The notes: generated from the letters alone by a model not told the origin. Numbered from the stretch's first letter, positions 1 through 8,565 are shown. The stretch: DNA of 64,000 nt from Pseudomonas sp. GV071 (GCF_003050835.1 NZ_QAOJ01000003.1:186001-250000); one strand, 5' to 3'. Translations and numbers: made by a program.

Positions 1-43
1 CTGTTACCCACAGGCTCCGGTTTTTTTATTGCTCAATGACGGC

Positions 44-322
44 CTACTTGCAGGTAACCGTCAGGCTGCGACCGGCATAGTCACCAGGCTCGAGCCCCAA
101 CACGCGATCATCGGGAGCGGCGTCGGCGCGGCCTTTCTTGCCGACCACGTCATAGCCACTCGGACAACTCTGCATGGCTTTCTCGTAGCAGTGCTGCCAC
201 TTCAGCGCCTGCCCGGAGCAGTCGATGCTCAACGCTTCGCTGCCATCCTTGGTGATGGTTTCATTAACCGTCGCGCAGCCCGCCAGGGCCGCCAACAGTA
301 CCGCCGTAATCCACCTAGCCAT
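44..322 (-). CDS. small Cys-rich lipoprotein, copy A
   Basis: About 92-residue protein with a short charged N-terminus, a hydrophobic stretch and a lipobox-like LAGC, so probably a lipoprotein carried across the inner membrane. The mature part has four more cysteines and shows the pattern I-x-C-S-G-x(5)-W-x-x-C, then a Cys-Pro/Gly turn and a C-terminal Cys near the last residue. The same pattern is in the next gene upstream (387-674), so the two are tandem paralogues. I chose the ATG at 322 because GAAGG lies 7 bases before it; the ATG at 328 sits too close to that site and the GTG at 340 lacks one. Function unknown; even spacing of Cys suggests disulfides in the periplasm (inference). Confidence 0.7.
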   Translation of the reverse strand: MARWITAVLLAALAGCATVNETITKDGSEALSIDCSGQALKWQHCYEKAMQSCPSGYDVVGKKGRADAAPDDRVLGLEPGDYAGRSLTVTCK

Positions 323-386
323 ATTCATACCTTCGAGCACTCAGACAGCGGGGCCAACGTAGTGGCCCCTGATGGTGGCAGAAAAA

Positions 387-674
387 CTAACGGCACAGCA
401 CGATCATATTGCGGCTGGAGAAGCCATCCGGGTTCAAACCGAAGGGGTAGTTCTCATCGTAGTCCCCCTCCCCCACGCCCGACTTCGCCAAGACCTTGTA
501 CCCGTCGCTGCCGCAATTTTTCGCGGCCTCGCTCAAGCAGTCTTCCCACGACGAACTCAACCCCGAACAACTAATGTGCAAACCTGCTTTCTTACCGTAC
601 TTCTTGTGCACCGTAGGGGCCGATGAACAACCGGCAATCGCCAGTACAGTCAGCAGTATCAAAAGACGCTTCAT
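387..674 (-). CDS. small Cys-rich lipoprotein, copy B
   Basis: 95 residues starting MKRLLILLTVLAIAGC, a classic lipoprotein signal peptide with lipobox IAGC (Cys16). The mature region repeats the pattern seen in copy A: HISCSG, then W-E-D-C, then N-C-G-S-D-G-Y-K-V, and a Cys one residue from the end. Start supported by AAGGA about 9 bases upstream. It lies 64 bases upstream of copy A in the same orientation with a GC hairpin (about 350-369) between them, so the pair probably arose by tandem duplication and may be co-transcribed. I do not recognise the family; no function is claimed. Confidence 0.75.
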   Translation of the reverse strand: MKRLLILLTVLAIAGCSSAPTVHKKYGKKAGLHISCSGLSSSWEDCLSEAAKNCGSDGYKVLAKSGVGEGDYDENYPFGLNPDGFSSRNMIVLCR

Positions 675-1053
675 ACAGAGTCCTTATGCGGCGCCTGTTT
701 CAGTTTCTGGATGCAATTACGGTTCTGCTCCGGGCTGCGCCTCTAGAGGGCCCATGCCACGTTGTTGTTATTGCCATCCCTAGCACCGCTCCACCTCTCA
801 GTAGCCCATTCCTGAGCCGATGCAACACCGAGGTGAAAATAATTCCAGGCGCAGTATCTGCTAAAGACGAGGGTGGATACAACGCATTGCGCACTGTATG
901 AAAAACGATACTGAGCCCACTCGTCCCACCCTGATCCAGCCATTTACAAATGCGCAGAAAAGGGGCGATTGGTTCGATAGGCAGGAGCTGGGACAGGAGA
1001 ATTCTCTCGCAGGAAAAGCGACTCGGCGGCCCGATAGCTTTTCTGCAGGCAAT
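675..1053. other. gap with no supported gene
   Basis: About 380 bases between the lipoprotein pair and the tRNA-Ser terminator. Open frames exist on both strands, but none has a ribosome binding site with a plausible start, a recognisable motif, or the third-position G+C bias of neighbouring genes. The upstream promoter of the lipoprotein pair must lie at its left end. I see no repeat or tRNA fragment in it. Confidence 0.5.
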
Positions 1054-1087
1054 AAAAAAGGCCCCAGACGCTTTCACGTCTGGAGCC
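1054..1087 (-). terminator. terminator after tRNA-Ser
   Basis: GC-rich hairpin (arms 1060-1070 and 1077-1087, one mismatch, 6-base loop) followed on the minus strand by a run of six T. It begins about 10 bases past the tRNA 3-prime end. Confidence 0.8.
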
Positions 1088-1096
1088 TTTGAATAA

Positions 1097-1186
1097 TGGC
1101 GGGGAAATAGGGATTCGAACCCTAGGTGCTATCGCTAACACAACGGATTTCGAATCCGTCCCGTTCGGCCACTCCGGCATCTCCCC
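1097..1186 (-). tRNA. tRNA-Ser, anticodon CGA
   Basis: Folds as a class II tRNA on the minus strand: acceptor GGGGAGA pairs with the 3-prime TTTCCCC (one G-T), the D arm starts CCGGAGTGGCC, the anticodon stem ACGGA/TCCGT frames loop TTCGAAA (anticodon CGA, reading UCG), there is a long variable arm, and the T arm is TAGGG-TTCGAAT-CCCTA. The discriminator base is G and CCA is encoded at 1097-1099. The long variable arm and CGA anticodon make serine identity firm. Confidence 0.95.
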
Positions 1187-1297
1187 AGCGGCGCGCATGA
1201 TAACAGCTCAATCGCCCTTGGTGAAACCCAAAAATCGAATTTTTTCACATGCATTCAGATGCTTGCGCGGATCGAATGCGGCCTTGCGGGATAACGC

Positions 1298-1320
1298 AAA
1301 AGAGCGGCCGAAGCCGCTCT
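1298..1320 (-). terminator. purC terminator
   Basis: Perfect AGAGCGGC-CGAA-GCCGCTCT hairpin with a run of four T on the minus strand, 23 bases past the purC stop codon. Confidence 0.75.
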
Positions 1321-1342
1321 CTCGCTTAACACCTGGTGGCGA

Positions 1343-2212
1343 TCAAGCGGTCAGCTTGGTCAGCGCTTCGCGGTACTTGTCGGCGGTTTTCTGCGCGACG
1401 TCGGCGGGCACTGCCGGGGCTGGTGGCTCTTTGTTCCAGCCGGTGGATTCCAGCCAGTCACGCACGAACTGTTTGTCGAAGCTCGGTGGGTTCTTGCCTT
1501 CCACGTAGCTTTCCACCGGCCAGAAACGGCTGGAGTCCGGGGTCAGCACTTCGTCCATCAGGGTCAGCGTGCCGTCTTCATCCAGGCCGAATTCGAACTT
1601 GGTGTCGGCGATGATGATGCCGCGGGTGGCCGCATATTCCACCGCCGCACTATAGAGAGCGATGGCGGTGTCGCGGACCTTAGCGGCCAGCTCTTTGCCG
1701 ATCACCGCTTCGCACTGCTCGTAGGAAATGTTTTCGTCGTGATCACCCACGGCCGCTTTGGTCGACGGGGTGAAGATCGGCTGTGCCAGCTTCGAGGCTT
1801 CCTTCAACCCGGCCGGCAATTGAATGCCGCAGACGGTGCCGCTCTTCTGGTATTCCTTCCAGCCCGAACCGACGATGTAGCCACGCACGATGGCTTCCAC
1901 AGCGATCGGCTGCAGGCGCTTGGCGACTACCGCGCGGCCTTCCACCAGTGGCAATTCGGCGGCCGGCACGACGTCTTCCACGCGGTCGCCAGTGAAGTGG
2001 TTGGGCACCACGTCGGCCAGCTTGTCGAACCAGAAGTTGGAGATCGCGGTGAGGATCTTGCCCTTGTCCGGAATCGGCTCGGCGAGGATCACGTCGAACG
2101 CGGAAAGACGATCGGTGGCGACCATCAGCATGCGCTTGGCGTCGATCTCGTACAGATCACGAACCTTGCCGGAGTAGATTTTCTTCAAGCTCAAGGTGGA
2201 GGGAGTGGTCAT
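1343..2212 (-). CDS. purC: SAICAR synthetase (PurC), long form
   Basis: Phosphoribosylaminoimidazole-succinocarboxamide synthase: joins CAIR and aspartate using ATP in de novo purine synthesis. Family marks are SGKVRDLYE (about residues 14-22), [26 protein letters not shown] and [12 protein letters not shown]. At 289 residues it is of the longer SGKVRD type, as in yeast ADE1 and beta-proteobacteria; E. coli PurC and the PurC I remember from P. aeruginosa are about 237 residues and begin with an RGKAK-type motif. It lies directly downstream of bamC; the metallo-beta-lactamase-fold gene that I recall between bamC and purC in other pseudomonads is absent. The function call is firm; the evolutionary origin is inference. 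Confidence 0.95.
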   Translation of the reverse strand: MTTPSTLSLKKIYSGKVRDLYEIDAKRMLMVATDRLSAFDVILAEPIPDKGKILTAISNFWFDKLADVVPNHFTGDRVEDVVPAAELPLVEGRAVVAKRLQPIAVEAIVRGYIVGSGWKEYQKSGTVCGIQLPAGLKEASKLAQPIFTPSTKAAVGDHDENISYEQCEAVIGKELAAKVRDTAIALYSAAVEYAATRGIIIADTKFEFGLDEDGTLTLMDEVLTPDSSRFWPVESYVEGKNPPSFDKQFVRDWLESTGWNKEPPAPAVPADVAQKTADKYREALTKLTA

Positions 2213-2241
2213 GGAAAATTTCCGCCTTTATTAAACGAAAC

Positions 2242-2266
2242 AGGCGAAACCACAGTGGTTTCGCCT
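2242..2266. repeat. perfect 12-bp inverted repeat upstream of purC
   Basis: AGGCGAAACCAC followed, after one base, by its exact reverse complement. In RNA it makes a stable hairpin with about a 3-4-base loop. It sits 30 bases before the purC start, with no strong T run on the minus strand, so attenuation, a weak terminator of the dapA-bamC message, or an operator are all possible. Confidence 0.6.
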
Positions 2267-2289
2267 ATCGATTTTGCGACTGAAGCCAG

Positions 2290-2312
2290 GTGCTGACCGA
2301 AACGGCCAGCAC
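2290..2312 (-). terminator. hairpin after bamC
   Basis: GTGCTGGCC/GGTCAGCAC-type stem with one mismatch and a 5-base loop, immediately past the bamC stop (2317). No U tract follows, so termination here is doubtful and mRNA 3-prime-end protection is as likely. Confidence 0.4.
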
Positions 2313-2316
2313 TCAA

Positions 2317-3435
2317 TCAGCCCAGGTTTTCCTGGATCAAGGCCAATACGCGGCGGGCCACTTCGGCCGGCGCTACGGTATTGAGGTCTTTTTCCACGGT
2401 GACTTGCACGCTGTCCGCCGCCTTGGTCAGGCGTACCTGATAACGCTCGGCACGGGCATCGATCTCTTCCTTGGTCGGCTCGCTGCTCCACAGACGACTG
2501 AAGAAGCCAGGCTCTTTGTCCTTGGTCTCAGCGCCTTCGGCCAGGTTGATGTAATACACACCCAGGCTGCGGTTGAGGTCGTCGACGCGCACGTTGGCGG
2601 TCTCCAGCGAACGGCCGACGCTGGACCAGGCACGATCGAAATCAGCACCCAGGTTCAGTACCGGGTTGTTGTTGCCGTCTTCGGTCAGGCTGACGCGGCT
2701 TGGCGCGTCGAAGTCGCGGGCGGCCAACAGAGACACCGAACCACCCTGCTCGGCGCTACGCGCCATGCTCGCGAGCATTTCGTCGAGCAGCGCAGCGTCG
2801 AGGCTGGCGTTGGTCGATTTGCTCGGGAACGCGACATCAGCAGTGCTGTCGGCCGGGCGCGCGGCGCTGACCACATAGATCTCACTGGTGTTGCGCTGCA
2901 CGCCTGGCTCGATACGCACACGAACGCGGGTTTCGCTTTTCGGGTCGACATCAGCAACACGGCCGCTCAAACGACGAGCCATGGGTGCCGACAACTCTTC
3001 GAAACGCTGCCAGTCAGTGCTGAACTCGCCGGTTTGCGGACGATCTTCGCTGATGCGGAAGCCGTTATCTTCGAAGAACTGGTGAGCCACTGGCCAGACT
3101 TCAGCCGGTGGACGCTGAGCGACCAGCCAACGGCTGTCGCCGCTCTTCTGCAGGCTGAACTCGCTGGAGTCGGCTACTGCCGCCAGCGGTTGTGGGCGCG
3201 GTACTTCGTATTCGCCCTGCACAGTGGAGTCAGCCACGTTACGCGGCACCGGCAGCAGCGGGTCGAGCGGTTTCACGTCATAGCCCTGCGGCACTTGCAT
3301 CGCCGGGCTCTGGTGTTGCGTCAGGTAATCACTGCCACGATCACGGAAATAACCATCTTCACCCCACAGCCACCCGCAACCGCTGGTGCTGGAAATGATT
3401 ACGGCAAGGGCAGAAAGTCCGGCCAGTCGCTTCAT
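2317..3435 (-). CDS. bamC: outer membrane assembly lipoprotein BamC
   Basis: 372-residue lipoprotein of the BAM complex (BamABCDE), which inserts beta-barrel proteins in the outer membrane. Signal peptide ends at SGC (Cys20). The unstructured N-terminal segment after the Cys (GSDYL, then QVPQGYDVKPLDPLLPVPR) matches the BamD-binding lasso of BamC, followed by two helix-grip domains (about residues 100-220 and 250-372). It begins 17 bases after the dapA stop on the same strand, the classical dapA-bamC (nlpB) pairing. Length is slightly above the E. coli protein (344). Identification is strong from position and the N-terminal motif. Confidence 0.95.
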   Translation of the reverse strand: MKRLAGLSALAVIISSTSGCGWLWGEDGYFRDRGSDYLTQHQSPAMQVPQGYDVKPLDPLLPVPRNVADSTVQGEYEVPRPQPLAAVADSSEFSLQKSGDSRWLVAQRPPAEVWPVAHQFFEDNGFRISEDRPQTGEFSTDWQRFEELSAPMARRLSGRVADVDPKSETRVRVRIEPGVQRNTSEIYVVSAARPADSTADVAFPSKSTNASLDAALLDEMLASMARSAEQGGSVSLLAARDFDAPSRVSLTEDGNNNPVLNLGADFDRAWSSVGRSLETANVRVDDLNRSLGVYYINLAEGAETKDKEPGFFSRLWSSEPTKEEIDARAERYQVRLTKAADSVQVTVEKDLNTVAPAEVARRVLALIQENLG

Positions 3436-3452
3436 GCGTAGTGCTTCCTCAA

Positions 3453-4331
3453 TTAAACCAATACGCCGGACTGGCGCAGGGCCTGACGCAGCGGTTCATG
3501 ACAACGCGGACTGAGCCAGGTCAGTGGCAGGCGAATGCCTTCCACCATCAAACCCATTTCCTGCAGGGCCCATTTCACCGGGATCGGGTTGGACTCGATG
3601 AACAGCGTTTTGTGCAGCGGCATCAGACGATCATTGATCGCCCGGGCTGTCACGGCATCGCCGGCCATCGCCGCCGCGCACAGCTCGCTCATGGCGCGCG
3701 GTGCAACGTTGGCAGTCACGGAAATATTGCCCTTGCCGCCCATCAGCATCAGCTCGACGGCAGTGGCGTCGTCACCCGAGTACACCAGGAAGTCGCTGTC
3801 GACGCGGTCGAGTACTTCTTGGCCGCGCTGCAGGTCACCGGTGGCTTCTTTGATGCCGACGATGTTGCTGATCTTCGACAGACGCTCAACGGTTTCCGGC
3901 AGCATGTCGCATACGGTGCGGCCAGGAACGTTGTAGAGAATCTGCGGGATGGCCACGGCTTCGGCGATGTGGCGGAAATGCTGGTACAAGCCTTCCTGGG
4001 TCGGCTTGTTGTAGTACGGGGTCACCAGCAGGCAGGCGTCGGCGCCGGCGGTTTTGGCGTTAGTCGTCAGCTCGACCGCCTCACGGGTGGAGTTCGCACC
4101 GGTACCAGCAATCACCGGAATACGACCGGCGACCTGGTCCACCACGCGGCGAATCACTTCGATATGTTCATTAACATCCAAGGTCGCCGACTCACCCGTG
4201 GTGCCGACCGCGACAATGGCGTTGGTGCCTTCTTGCAGGTGGAAGTCCACCAGCTTGCTCAGCGCGTCCCAATCAAGACGACCCTGCGCATCCATAGGCG
4301 TGACCAGTGCCACCATACTGCCCGCAATCAT
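3453..4331 (-). CDS. dapA: 4-hydroxy-tetrahydrodipicolinate synthase (DapA)
   Basis: 292 residues. Condenses pyruvate with aspartate semialdehyde, the first committed step to lysine and diaminopimelate. Visible active-site residues: GTTGES at 43-48, Tyr133 in LYNVPGR, and the Schiff-base Lys161 in GIKEATGD, at the E. coli positions. The open frame extends 28 codons further upstream, but the ATG at 4331 carries an AGGAGC site and gives the family length. bamC follows after 17 bases; gcvR is divergent upstream with 167 bases shared. Confidence 0.97.
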   Translation of the reverse strand: MIAGSMVALVTPMDAQGRLDWDALSKLVDFHLQEGTNAIVAVGTTGESATLDVNEHIEVIRRVVDQVAGRIPVIAGTGANSTREAVELTTNAKTAGADACLLVTPYYNKPTQEGLYQHFRHIAEAVAIPQILYNVPGRTVCDMLPETVERLSKISNIVGIKEATGDLQRGQEVLDRVDSDFLVYSGDDATAVELMLMGGKGNISVTANVAPRAMSELCAAAMAGDAVTARAINDRLMPLHKTLFIESNPIPVKWALQEMGLMVEGIRLPLTWLSPRCHEPLRQALRQSGVLV

Positions 4332-4498
4332 GCAACCGCTCCTGCCGGAAAAAGAGAGCCGTAATGGTACTGGCGCCACCTGCCTTGCACAAGCGAAGTA
4401 CCGCGCTATGAGCATTCCCCTCAGCGACAGTTTTCGCTAACCTTCCGGCTTTGATCGACAGTTGACCTGCCGACCGCTCATCGCTTTAGGAATGCTGC

Positions 4499-5059
4499 AT
4501 GTCCACCCCCATCGTCCGCGAACAATTCCTCGTCATCAGCGCCCTTGGCACCAACCCGATGGAACTGACCAACATTCTCTGCCGCACCAGCCACGAGAAC
4601 CGTTGCGCCGTGGTCAGCACGCGTCTGAGCCGCCACGGCGAGTACAGCGCGCTGGTGGTTCAGGTATCGGGCAACTGGGACGCCCTGGCGCGCCTGGAAA
4701 CCAGCCTGCCGTCGCTGTCGAAAAAACATGCCTTTACCGTCAGCGTGGTGCGCAGCGCCGCCGCAGAAATCCGCCCGCAGGCGTTGCCCTATGTGGCATA
4801 CGTAAGCTCGGTGTACCGCCCGGACATCCTCAATGAGCTGTGCCAGTTCTTCATCGACCATAATGTCGAGCTGGAAAACCTCACCTGCGATACCTACCTG
4901 GCACCGCAAACCGGCGGCACCATGCTCAACGCCACCCTGACCGTCACCCTGCCAGCCGGCACCCAGATCAGCTGGCTGCGCGATCAGTTCCTCGACTTTG
5001 CCGATGCACTGAACCTGGACGCCCTGATCGAACCGTGGCGCCCACAAACGCCGGCATAA
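4499..5059 (+). CDS. gcvR: GcvR-like tandem ACT-domain regulator
   Basis: 186-residue soluble protein made of two ACT-like domains (about residues 8-85 and 95-175), with ALGTNPMELTNILC opening the first and SSVYRPDILNELCQFF the second. This is the layout of GcvR, which in E. coli binds GcvA to repress the glycine-cleavage operon when glycine is low. In Pseudomonas the role is less certain. It precedes bcp by 10 bases in a probable two-gene operon, diverging from dapA. Confidence 0.85.
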   Translation: MSTPIVREQFLVISALGTNPMELTNILCRTSHENRCAVVSTRLSRHGEYSALVVQVSGNWDALARLETSLPSLSKKHAFTVSVVRSAAAEIRPQALPYVAYVSSVYRPDILNELCQFFIDHNVELENLTCDTYLAPQTGGTMLNATLTVTLPAGTQISWLRDQFLDFADALNLDALIEPWRPQTPA

Positions 5060-5069
5060 GGAAAACAGC

Positions 5070-5543
5070 ATGAGCGCTTCTCTCGACCAGGCCGTCGCCG
5101 ACTTCACTGTGCCGGCTACCAGCGGCAAGCAAATCACCCTCTCGGCGCTCAAAGGCCAGCAGGTGGTGATTTATTTCTACCCCAAAGACAGCACGCCCGG
5201 CTGCACCACTGAAGGCCAAGGCTTTCGTGACCAGTACGCAGCGTTCAAGGCGGCCAACACCGAGGTGTTCGGCGTGTCGCGCGACAGCCTGAAGTCCCAC
5301 GAGAACTTCAAGTGCAAGCAAGAATTCCCGTTTGAGCTGCTTTCGGATAAAGACGAAGCGCTGTGCCAGCTGTTCGATGTGATCAAGCTGAAAAAACTGT
5401 ACGGAAAGGAATACCTGGGCGTGGACCGCAGCACCTTTCTCATCGATGCCAACGGCGTGCTGCGCCAGGAATGGCGTGGCGTAAAAGTGCCGGGGCATGT
5501 CGACGCCGTTCTGGCTGCCGCCCAAGCGCTGAACAAGGGCTGA
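5070..5543 (+). CDS. bcp: peroxiredoxin, BCP/PrxQ family
   Basis: 157-residue thiol peroxidase reducing H2O2 and organic peroxides. The peroxidatic Cys45 lies in FYPKDSTPGCTTE. E. coli BCP has its resolving Cys five residues later; here that position is Gln50, so either another Cys (in FKCKQ or EALCQLF) resolves it or the enzyme works as a 1-Cys form. A purine-rich RBS (AAGGAAAA) precedes the ATG. The following hairpin at 5556 ends the gcvR-bcp unit. Confidence 0.93.
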   Translation: MSASLDQAVADFTVPATSGKQITLSALKGQQVVIYFYPKDSTPGCTTEGQGFRDQYAAFKAANTEVFGVSRDSLKSHENFKCKQEFPFELLSDKDEALCQLFDVIKLKKLYGKEYLGVDRSTFLIDANGVLRQEWRGVKVPGHVDAVLAAAQALNKG

Positions 5544-5555
5544 CTCATCGACCAA

Positions 5556-5587
5556 TAAAAAGCCCGGCCAAGTGCCGGGCTTTTTTA
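5556..5587. terminator. bidirectional terminator bcp / perM
   Basis: AGCCCGGC-(CAAGT)-GCCGGGCT stem flanked by A4 on the left and T6 on the right, between convergent bcp and the permease gene. Serves both strands. Confidence 0.93.
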
Positions 5588-5604
5588 TGCGCGCTACCGC
5601 CGTC

Positions 5605-6675
5605 TTACATCAACGGCGCCACCACCGGCTCCTGACGTGGCCAGGCATCCAGCAGCGCTTTGCAGAGCGTTGCCAGGGGAATGGCAAAGAAGATCCCCCA
5701 GAAGCCCCACATGCCGCCAAATAGCAGCACCGCACAGATGATCACCACCGGGTGCAGGTTCACCGCTTCGGCGAACAACAGCGGCACCAGCACATTGCCA
5801 TCCAGCGCCTGGATAATGCCGTACACCGCCATCAGGTAGATGAACTGATCACCCCAGCCCCACTGGAACAGCGCGATCAGCGCCACCGGCACAGTCACCA
5901 CCACCGCGCCGACATAGGGCACCACCACCGAGAACCCCACCAGCAACGCCAGTAGCGCCGCATAGTTGAGCCCAAGGGCAATGAAGGCCACGTAGGTGGC
6001 GCCGCCGCAAATCAGAATCTCGATGACCTTGCCGCGAATGTAATTGGCGATCTGCTGGTTCATCTCCCGCGCCACCCGCGTTATCAGGGTGCGCTCGCGC
6101 GGCAGGTAGCTGCGCAGCCAGCGGCCAATCAGCGCACCGTCCTTGAGAAAGAAGAACACCAGAATCGGCACCAACACCAGGTAGATCATGGCGTTGACCA
6201 ACAGCGGCAGGCTCGACAGGGAAAAGGTCAGCGCCAGTTGCCCGAAGCTGCCGATTTCATTGCGCACCACCTCGATCACGTGCAGCACTTGCTCATCGGA
6301 CACCAACTGCGGATAACGCTCCGGCAGCAACAGCAGCAGCGACTGCCATTTGCCCAACATGCCCGGCAGTTCGTTGAACAACGCAATGAGTTGCTGCCAG
6401 AGCAGCGGCACCAACATCAGCAAGCACACCGCCAGCAGGCCGATAAAGCAGGCAAACACCAGCCACACCGCCAGCACCTGCGGTACTCGCAAGCGCTGAA
6501 GGGTGCGCACCAACCCTTGCATCAGAAACGCCAACACCAGCCCGGCCAACACCGGCGCCAACATGCCACCCAGCGTCAGCAATGCAGCGAAGGCCAACAC
6601 CAACAGCACGGTCAGCACCACCGCCTCCTCATCGGAGAAGTAGCGCTGCACCCAGTTGCGTAAGACCTTGAACAT
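5605..6675 (-). CDS. AI-2E-type (PerM/YdiK-like) membrane permease
   Basis: 356-residue integral membrane protein with about eight hydrophobic segments: a pair near residues 18-50, one near 65-90, then a soluble stretch, and a C-terminal cluster (about 150-340) with PYVGA and GLIxALxGN-type motifs (here IIQALDGNVLVP) of the AI-2 exporter superfamily. Substrate unknown; family members export autoinducer-2 or act as Na+/H+ antiporters. Downstream of tusA on the same strand, an arrangement I recall from P. aeruginosa (PA1006-PA1007). A second family member lies at 39206-40315. Confidence 0.88.
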   Translation of the reverse strand: MFKVLRNWVQRYFSDEEAVVLTVLLVLAFAALLTLGGMLAPVLAGLVLAFLMQGLVRTLQRLRVPQVLAVWLVFACFIGLLAVCLLMLVPLLWQQLIALFNELPGMLGKWQSLLLLLPERYPQLVSDEQVLHVIEVVRNEIGSFGQLALTFSLSSLPLLVNAMIYLVLVPILVFFFLKDGALIGRWLRSYLPRERTLITRVAREMNQQIANYIRGKVIEILICGGATYVAFIALGLNYAALLALLVGFSVVVPYVGAVVVTVPVALIALFQWGWGDQFIYLMAVYGIIQALDGNVLVPLLFAEAVNLHPVVIICAVLLFGGMWGFWGIFFAIPLATLCKALLDAWPRQEPVVAPLM

Positions 6676-6721
6676 CAGAATTCCTTAACGGCAGGCGCCA
6701 GGCGCGCCTGCTTTGTATGAG

Positions 6722-6973
6722 CTAGGCCTTGCGAAGCCAATAACGATAAACCCCAGCCTCGGATTCTTCGCGCAGCAAGGTATGGCCAGCCAGGGTGGCG
6801 AACGCGCGAAAGTCGCGCTGCGAACCAGCGTCAGTGGCGGTCACTTTGAGCACTGCGCCACTGGCCAGACGATTGAGCTCAAGCTTGGCTTTCAACAGCG
6901 GCAACGGACAATTCAAACCGCTGGCATCGACCTCAGCGGCAGCCTGCCCATCCCACACCACAACATCAGTCAT
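6722..6973 (-). CDS. tusA: TusA/SirA-family sulfur carrier
   Basis: 83-residue cytoplasmic protein with the family motif C-P-L-P in LNCPLPLLKAK, whose Cys carries persulfide sulfur. TusA relays sulfur for tRNA thiolation; the P. aeruginosa protein at this locus (PA1006) was tied to molybdenum cofactor and nitrate respiration, so a broad sulfur-carrier role is likely. Start set at the ATG at 6973, with GGAG 9 bases upstream; the frame extends five codons to a TTG. Diverges from bepA across 96 bases. Confidence 0.9.
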   Translation of the reverse strand: MTDVVVWDGQAAAEVDASGLNCPLPLLKAKLELNRLASGAVLKVTATDAGSQRDFRAFATLAGHTLLREESEAGVYRYWLRKA

Positions 6974-7069
6974 CAAATCGGGCTCCAAATCGGTTGTTTA
7001 GGATACCGAGGTGGTCAGCCGACCGCCATGGCGGCTACAGTAGAGACTTTGCCACCAAGAGCTTCGTGC

Positions 7070-8503
7070 ATGAATCTTCTGCGCCCTACTCTGCTGTCGC
7101 TTGCCGTGTTGCTCGCCGCTCCCGCTATCGCCGATGACCTGCCCTCGCTGGGCGATTCCAGCTCCTCGATTGTCTCTCCCGAGCAGGAGTTTCAACTGGG
7201 CCGTGCCTGGTTGAGCCTGGTGCGCAGCCAGGTGCCGCAGCTGAACGACCCGCAGTTGAAGGAGTTCGTCGAAAGCAGCGTGTACAAGCTGGCCGAAACC
7301 AGCGACCTGCATGACCACCGCCTGGTGTTCATCCTGATCAAGGACCCACAAATCAACGCCTTCGCCGCACCTGGCGGGGTGATCGGGGTCAACGGCGGCC
7401 TGTTCCTGTATGCGCAGACCGAGGCCGAATACGCCGCAGTACTGGCGCACGAACTGGGCCACTTGATTCAACGCCACTACGCCCGCGGCCTACAGGCCCA
7501 GCAGCAGATGCAGATTCCGGTGATGGCAGCGATGCTCGCCGGCATCATTGCCGCAGCGGCCGGCGCCGGCGACGTCGGCATGGCGACCATCATGGGCACC
7601 CAGGCCGCGGCCATTCAGAACCAGTTGCGCTTCTCCCGGCAGAACGAGCAAGAGGCTGACCGCGTTGGCGTGGTCAACCTCGAGCGTGCCGGCTACGACC
7701 CACGCGCGATGCCCAACATGTTCGAACGCATGGCTCGCCAGTACCGCTACGACAAACGCCCGCCAGAATTCTTGCTGACTCACCCGGTGACCGAGTCGCG
7801 GATTGCCGACACCCGCAACCGCGCCGAGCAATATGGCCAGGGCGGCCGCGAAGATACGCTGCAGTACCAACTGATGCGTGCCCGCGTGCAACTGACGTTC
7901 GAAGAGACCCCAGGCATCTCCGCCAAACGCTTCCGCGCCATGCTCCAGGACGACCCCGGTATGGACGCCGCGCGCTACGGCCTGGCGCTGGCACAAGTAA
8001 AAAGCGGCCAGCTCAATGAAGCTCGCGACAGCCTGGCGCAACTGCTGAAGAAAGACCCGAACAACGTCACCTACAACTTGGCGCAAGTGGAACTGGACAT
8101 CACCAATAACCGCCTGCCGGATGCCAAGCAACGGGTCGACAAAATGCTCGCCCAGTTCCCCGACAACTACCCGCTGCAGCAGAGCCGCATCGACATGCTG
8201 CTCAAGCAGAACCAGGCACCACAGGCACAGAAGGCCCTGGAAGAGCTGCTGAAAGCACGCCCCAACGATCCGGATATCTGGTACCAGGTAGCCGAGGTTC
8301 GCGGCCAGGCGGGCGACATCATTGGCCTGCATCAAGCCCGCGCCGAATACTTCGCCCTGATGGCGGACTTCGATCAAGCCCTGGAACAGCTCGACTTTGC
8401 CAAGCGCCGCGCCATCAACAACTTCCCACTGGCGTCGAAAATCGATGCGCGGCAAAAAGAGATCATGGAGCAGCAGCGCATGATCAAGCAGTTGATGCGT
8501 TAA
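7070..8503 (+). CDS. bepA: periplasmic metalloprotease/chaperone BepA (M48)
   Basis: 477 residues, exported by a signal peptide (MNLLRPTLLSLAVLLAAPAIA). The zinc motif HELGH is at about 127-131 with the third ligand in EQEADRVG. The C-terminal half holds TPR repeats (KSGQLNEARDSL, NNRLPDAKQRV and others). BepA degrades or helps assemble stalled outer-membrane proteins such as LptD together with BAM, which fits bamC nearby. The frame is open far upstream of 7070, but the ATG there begins a proper signal peptide. A large REP hairpin begins 6 bases after the stop. Confidence 0.93.
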   Translation: MNLLRPTLLSLAVLLAAPAIADDLPSLGDSSSSIVSPEQEFQLGRAWLSLVRSQVPQLNDPQLKEFVESSVYKLAETSDLHDHRLVFILIKDPQINAFAAPGGVIGVNGGLFLYAQTEAEYAAVLAHELGHLIQRHYARGLQAQQQMQIPVMAAMLAGIIAAAAGAGDVGMATIMGTQAAAIQNQLRFSRQNEQEADRVGVVNLERAGYDPRAMPNMFERMARQYRYDKRPPEFLLTHPVTESRIADTRNRAEQYGQGGREDTLQYQLMRARVQLTFEETPGISAKRFRAMLQDDPGMDAARYGLALAQVKSGQLNEARDSLAQLLKKDPNNVTYNLAQVELDITNNRLPDAKQRVDKMLAQFPDNYPLQQSRIDMLLKQNQAPQAQKALEELLKARPNDPDIWYQVAEVRGQAGDIIGLHQARAEYFALMADFDQALEQLDFAKRRAINNFPLASKIDARQKEIMEQQRMIKQLMR

Positions 8504-8508
8504 AAAAC

Positions 8509-8547
8509 ATCGCGGCTGACCGGTGCGCCGGACCGGTCAGCCGCGAT
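8509..8547. repeat. REP-like palindrome, 16-bp perfect stem
   Basis: ATCGCGGCTGACCGGT, a 7-base loop, then the exact reverse complement. Lies between convergent bepA and nadA, where it may end both transcripts. The ATCGCGGCTGA head is shared with REP copies near 19.1, 31.5 and 39.1 kb. Confidence 0.85.
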
Positions 8548-8565
8548 TGCTGCTTAGACAATTGA

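Noticed and set aside
1..30. terminator-like CTCCGG-T7 at the left edge
   Set aside because: The left arm of any stem would be outside the window, so it cannot be judged.
700..1077. 125-codon minus-strand frame
   Set aside because: No RBS, no motif, overlaps the tRNA terminator, codon use unlike neighbours.
4332..4415. N-terminal extension of DapA
   Set aside because: No RBS and not in the family; the ATG at 4331 has AGGAG.
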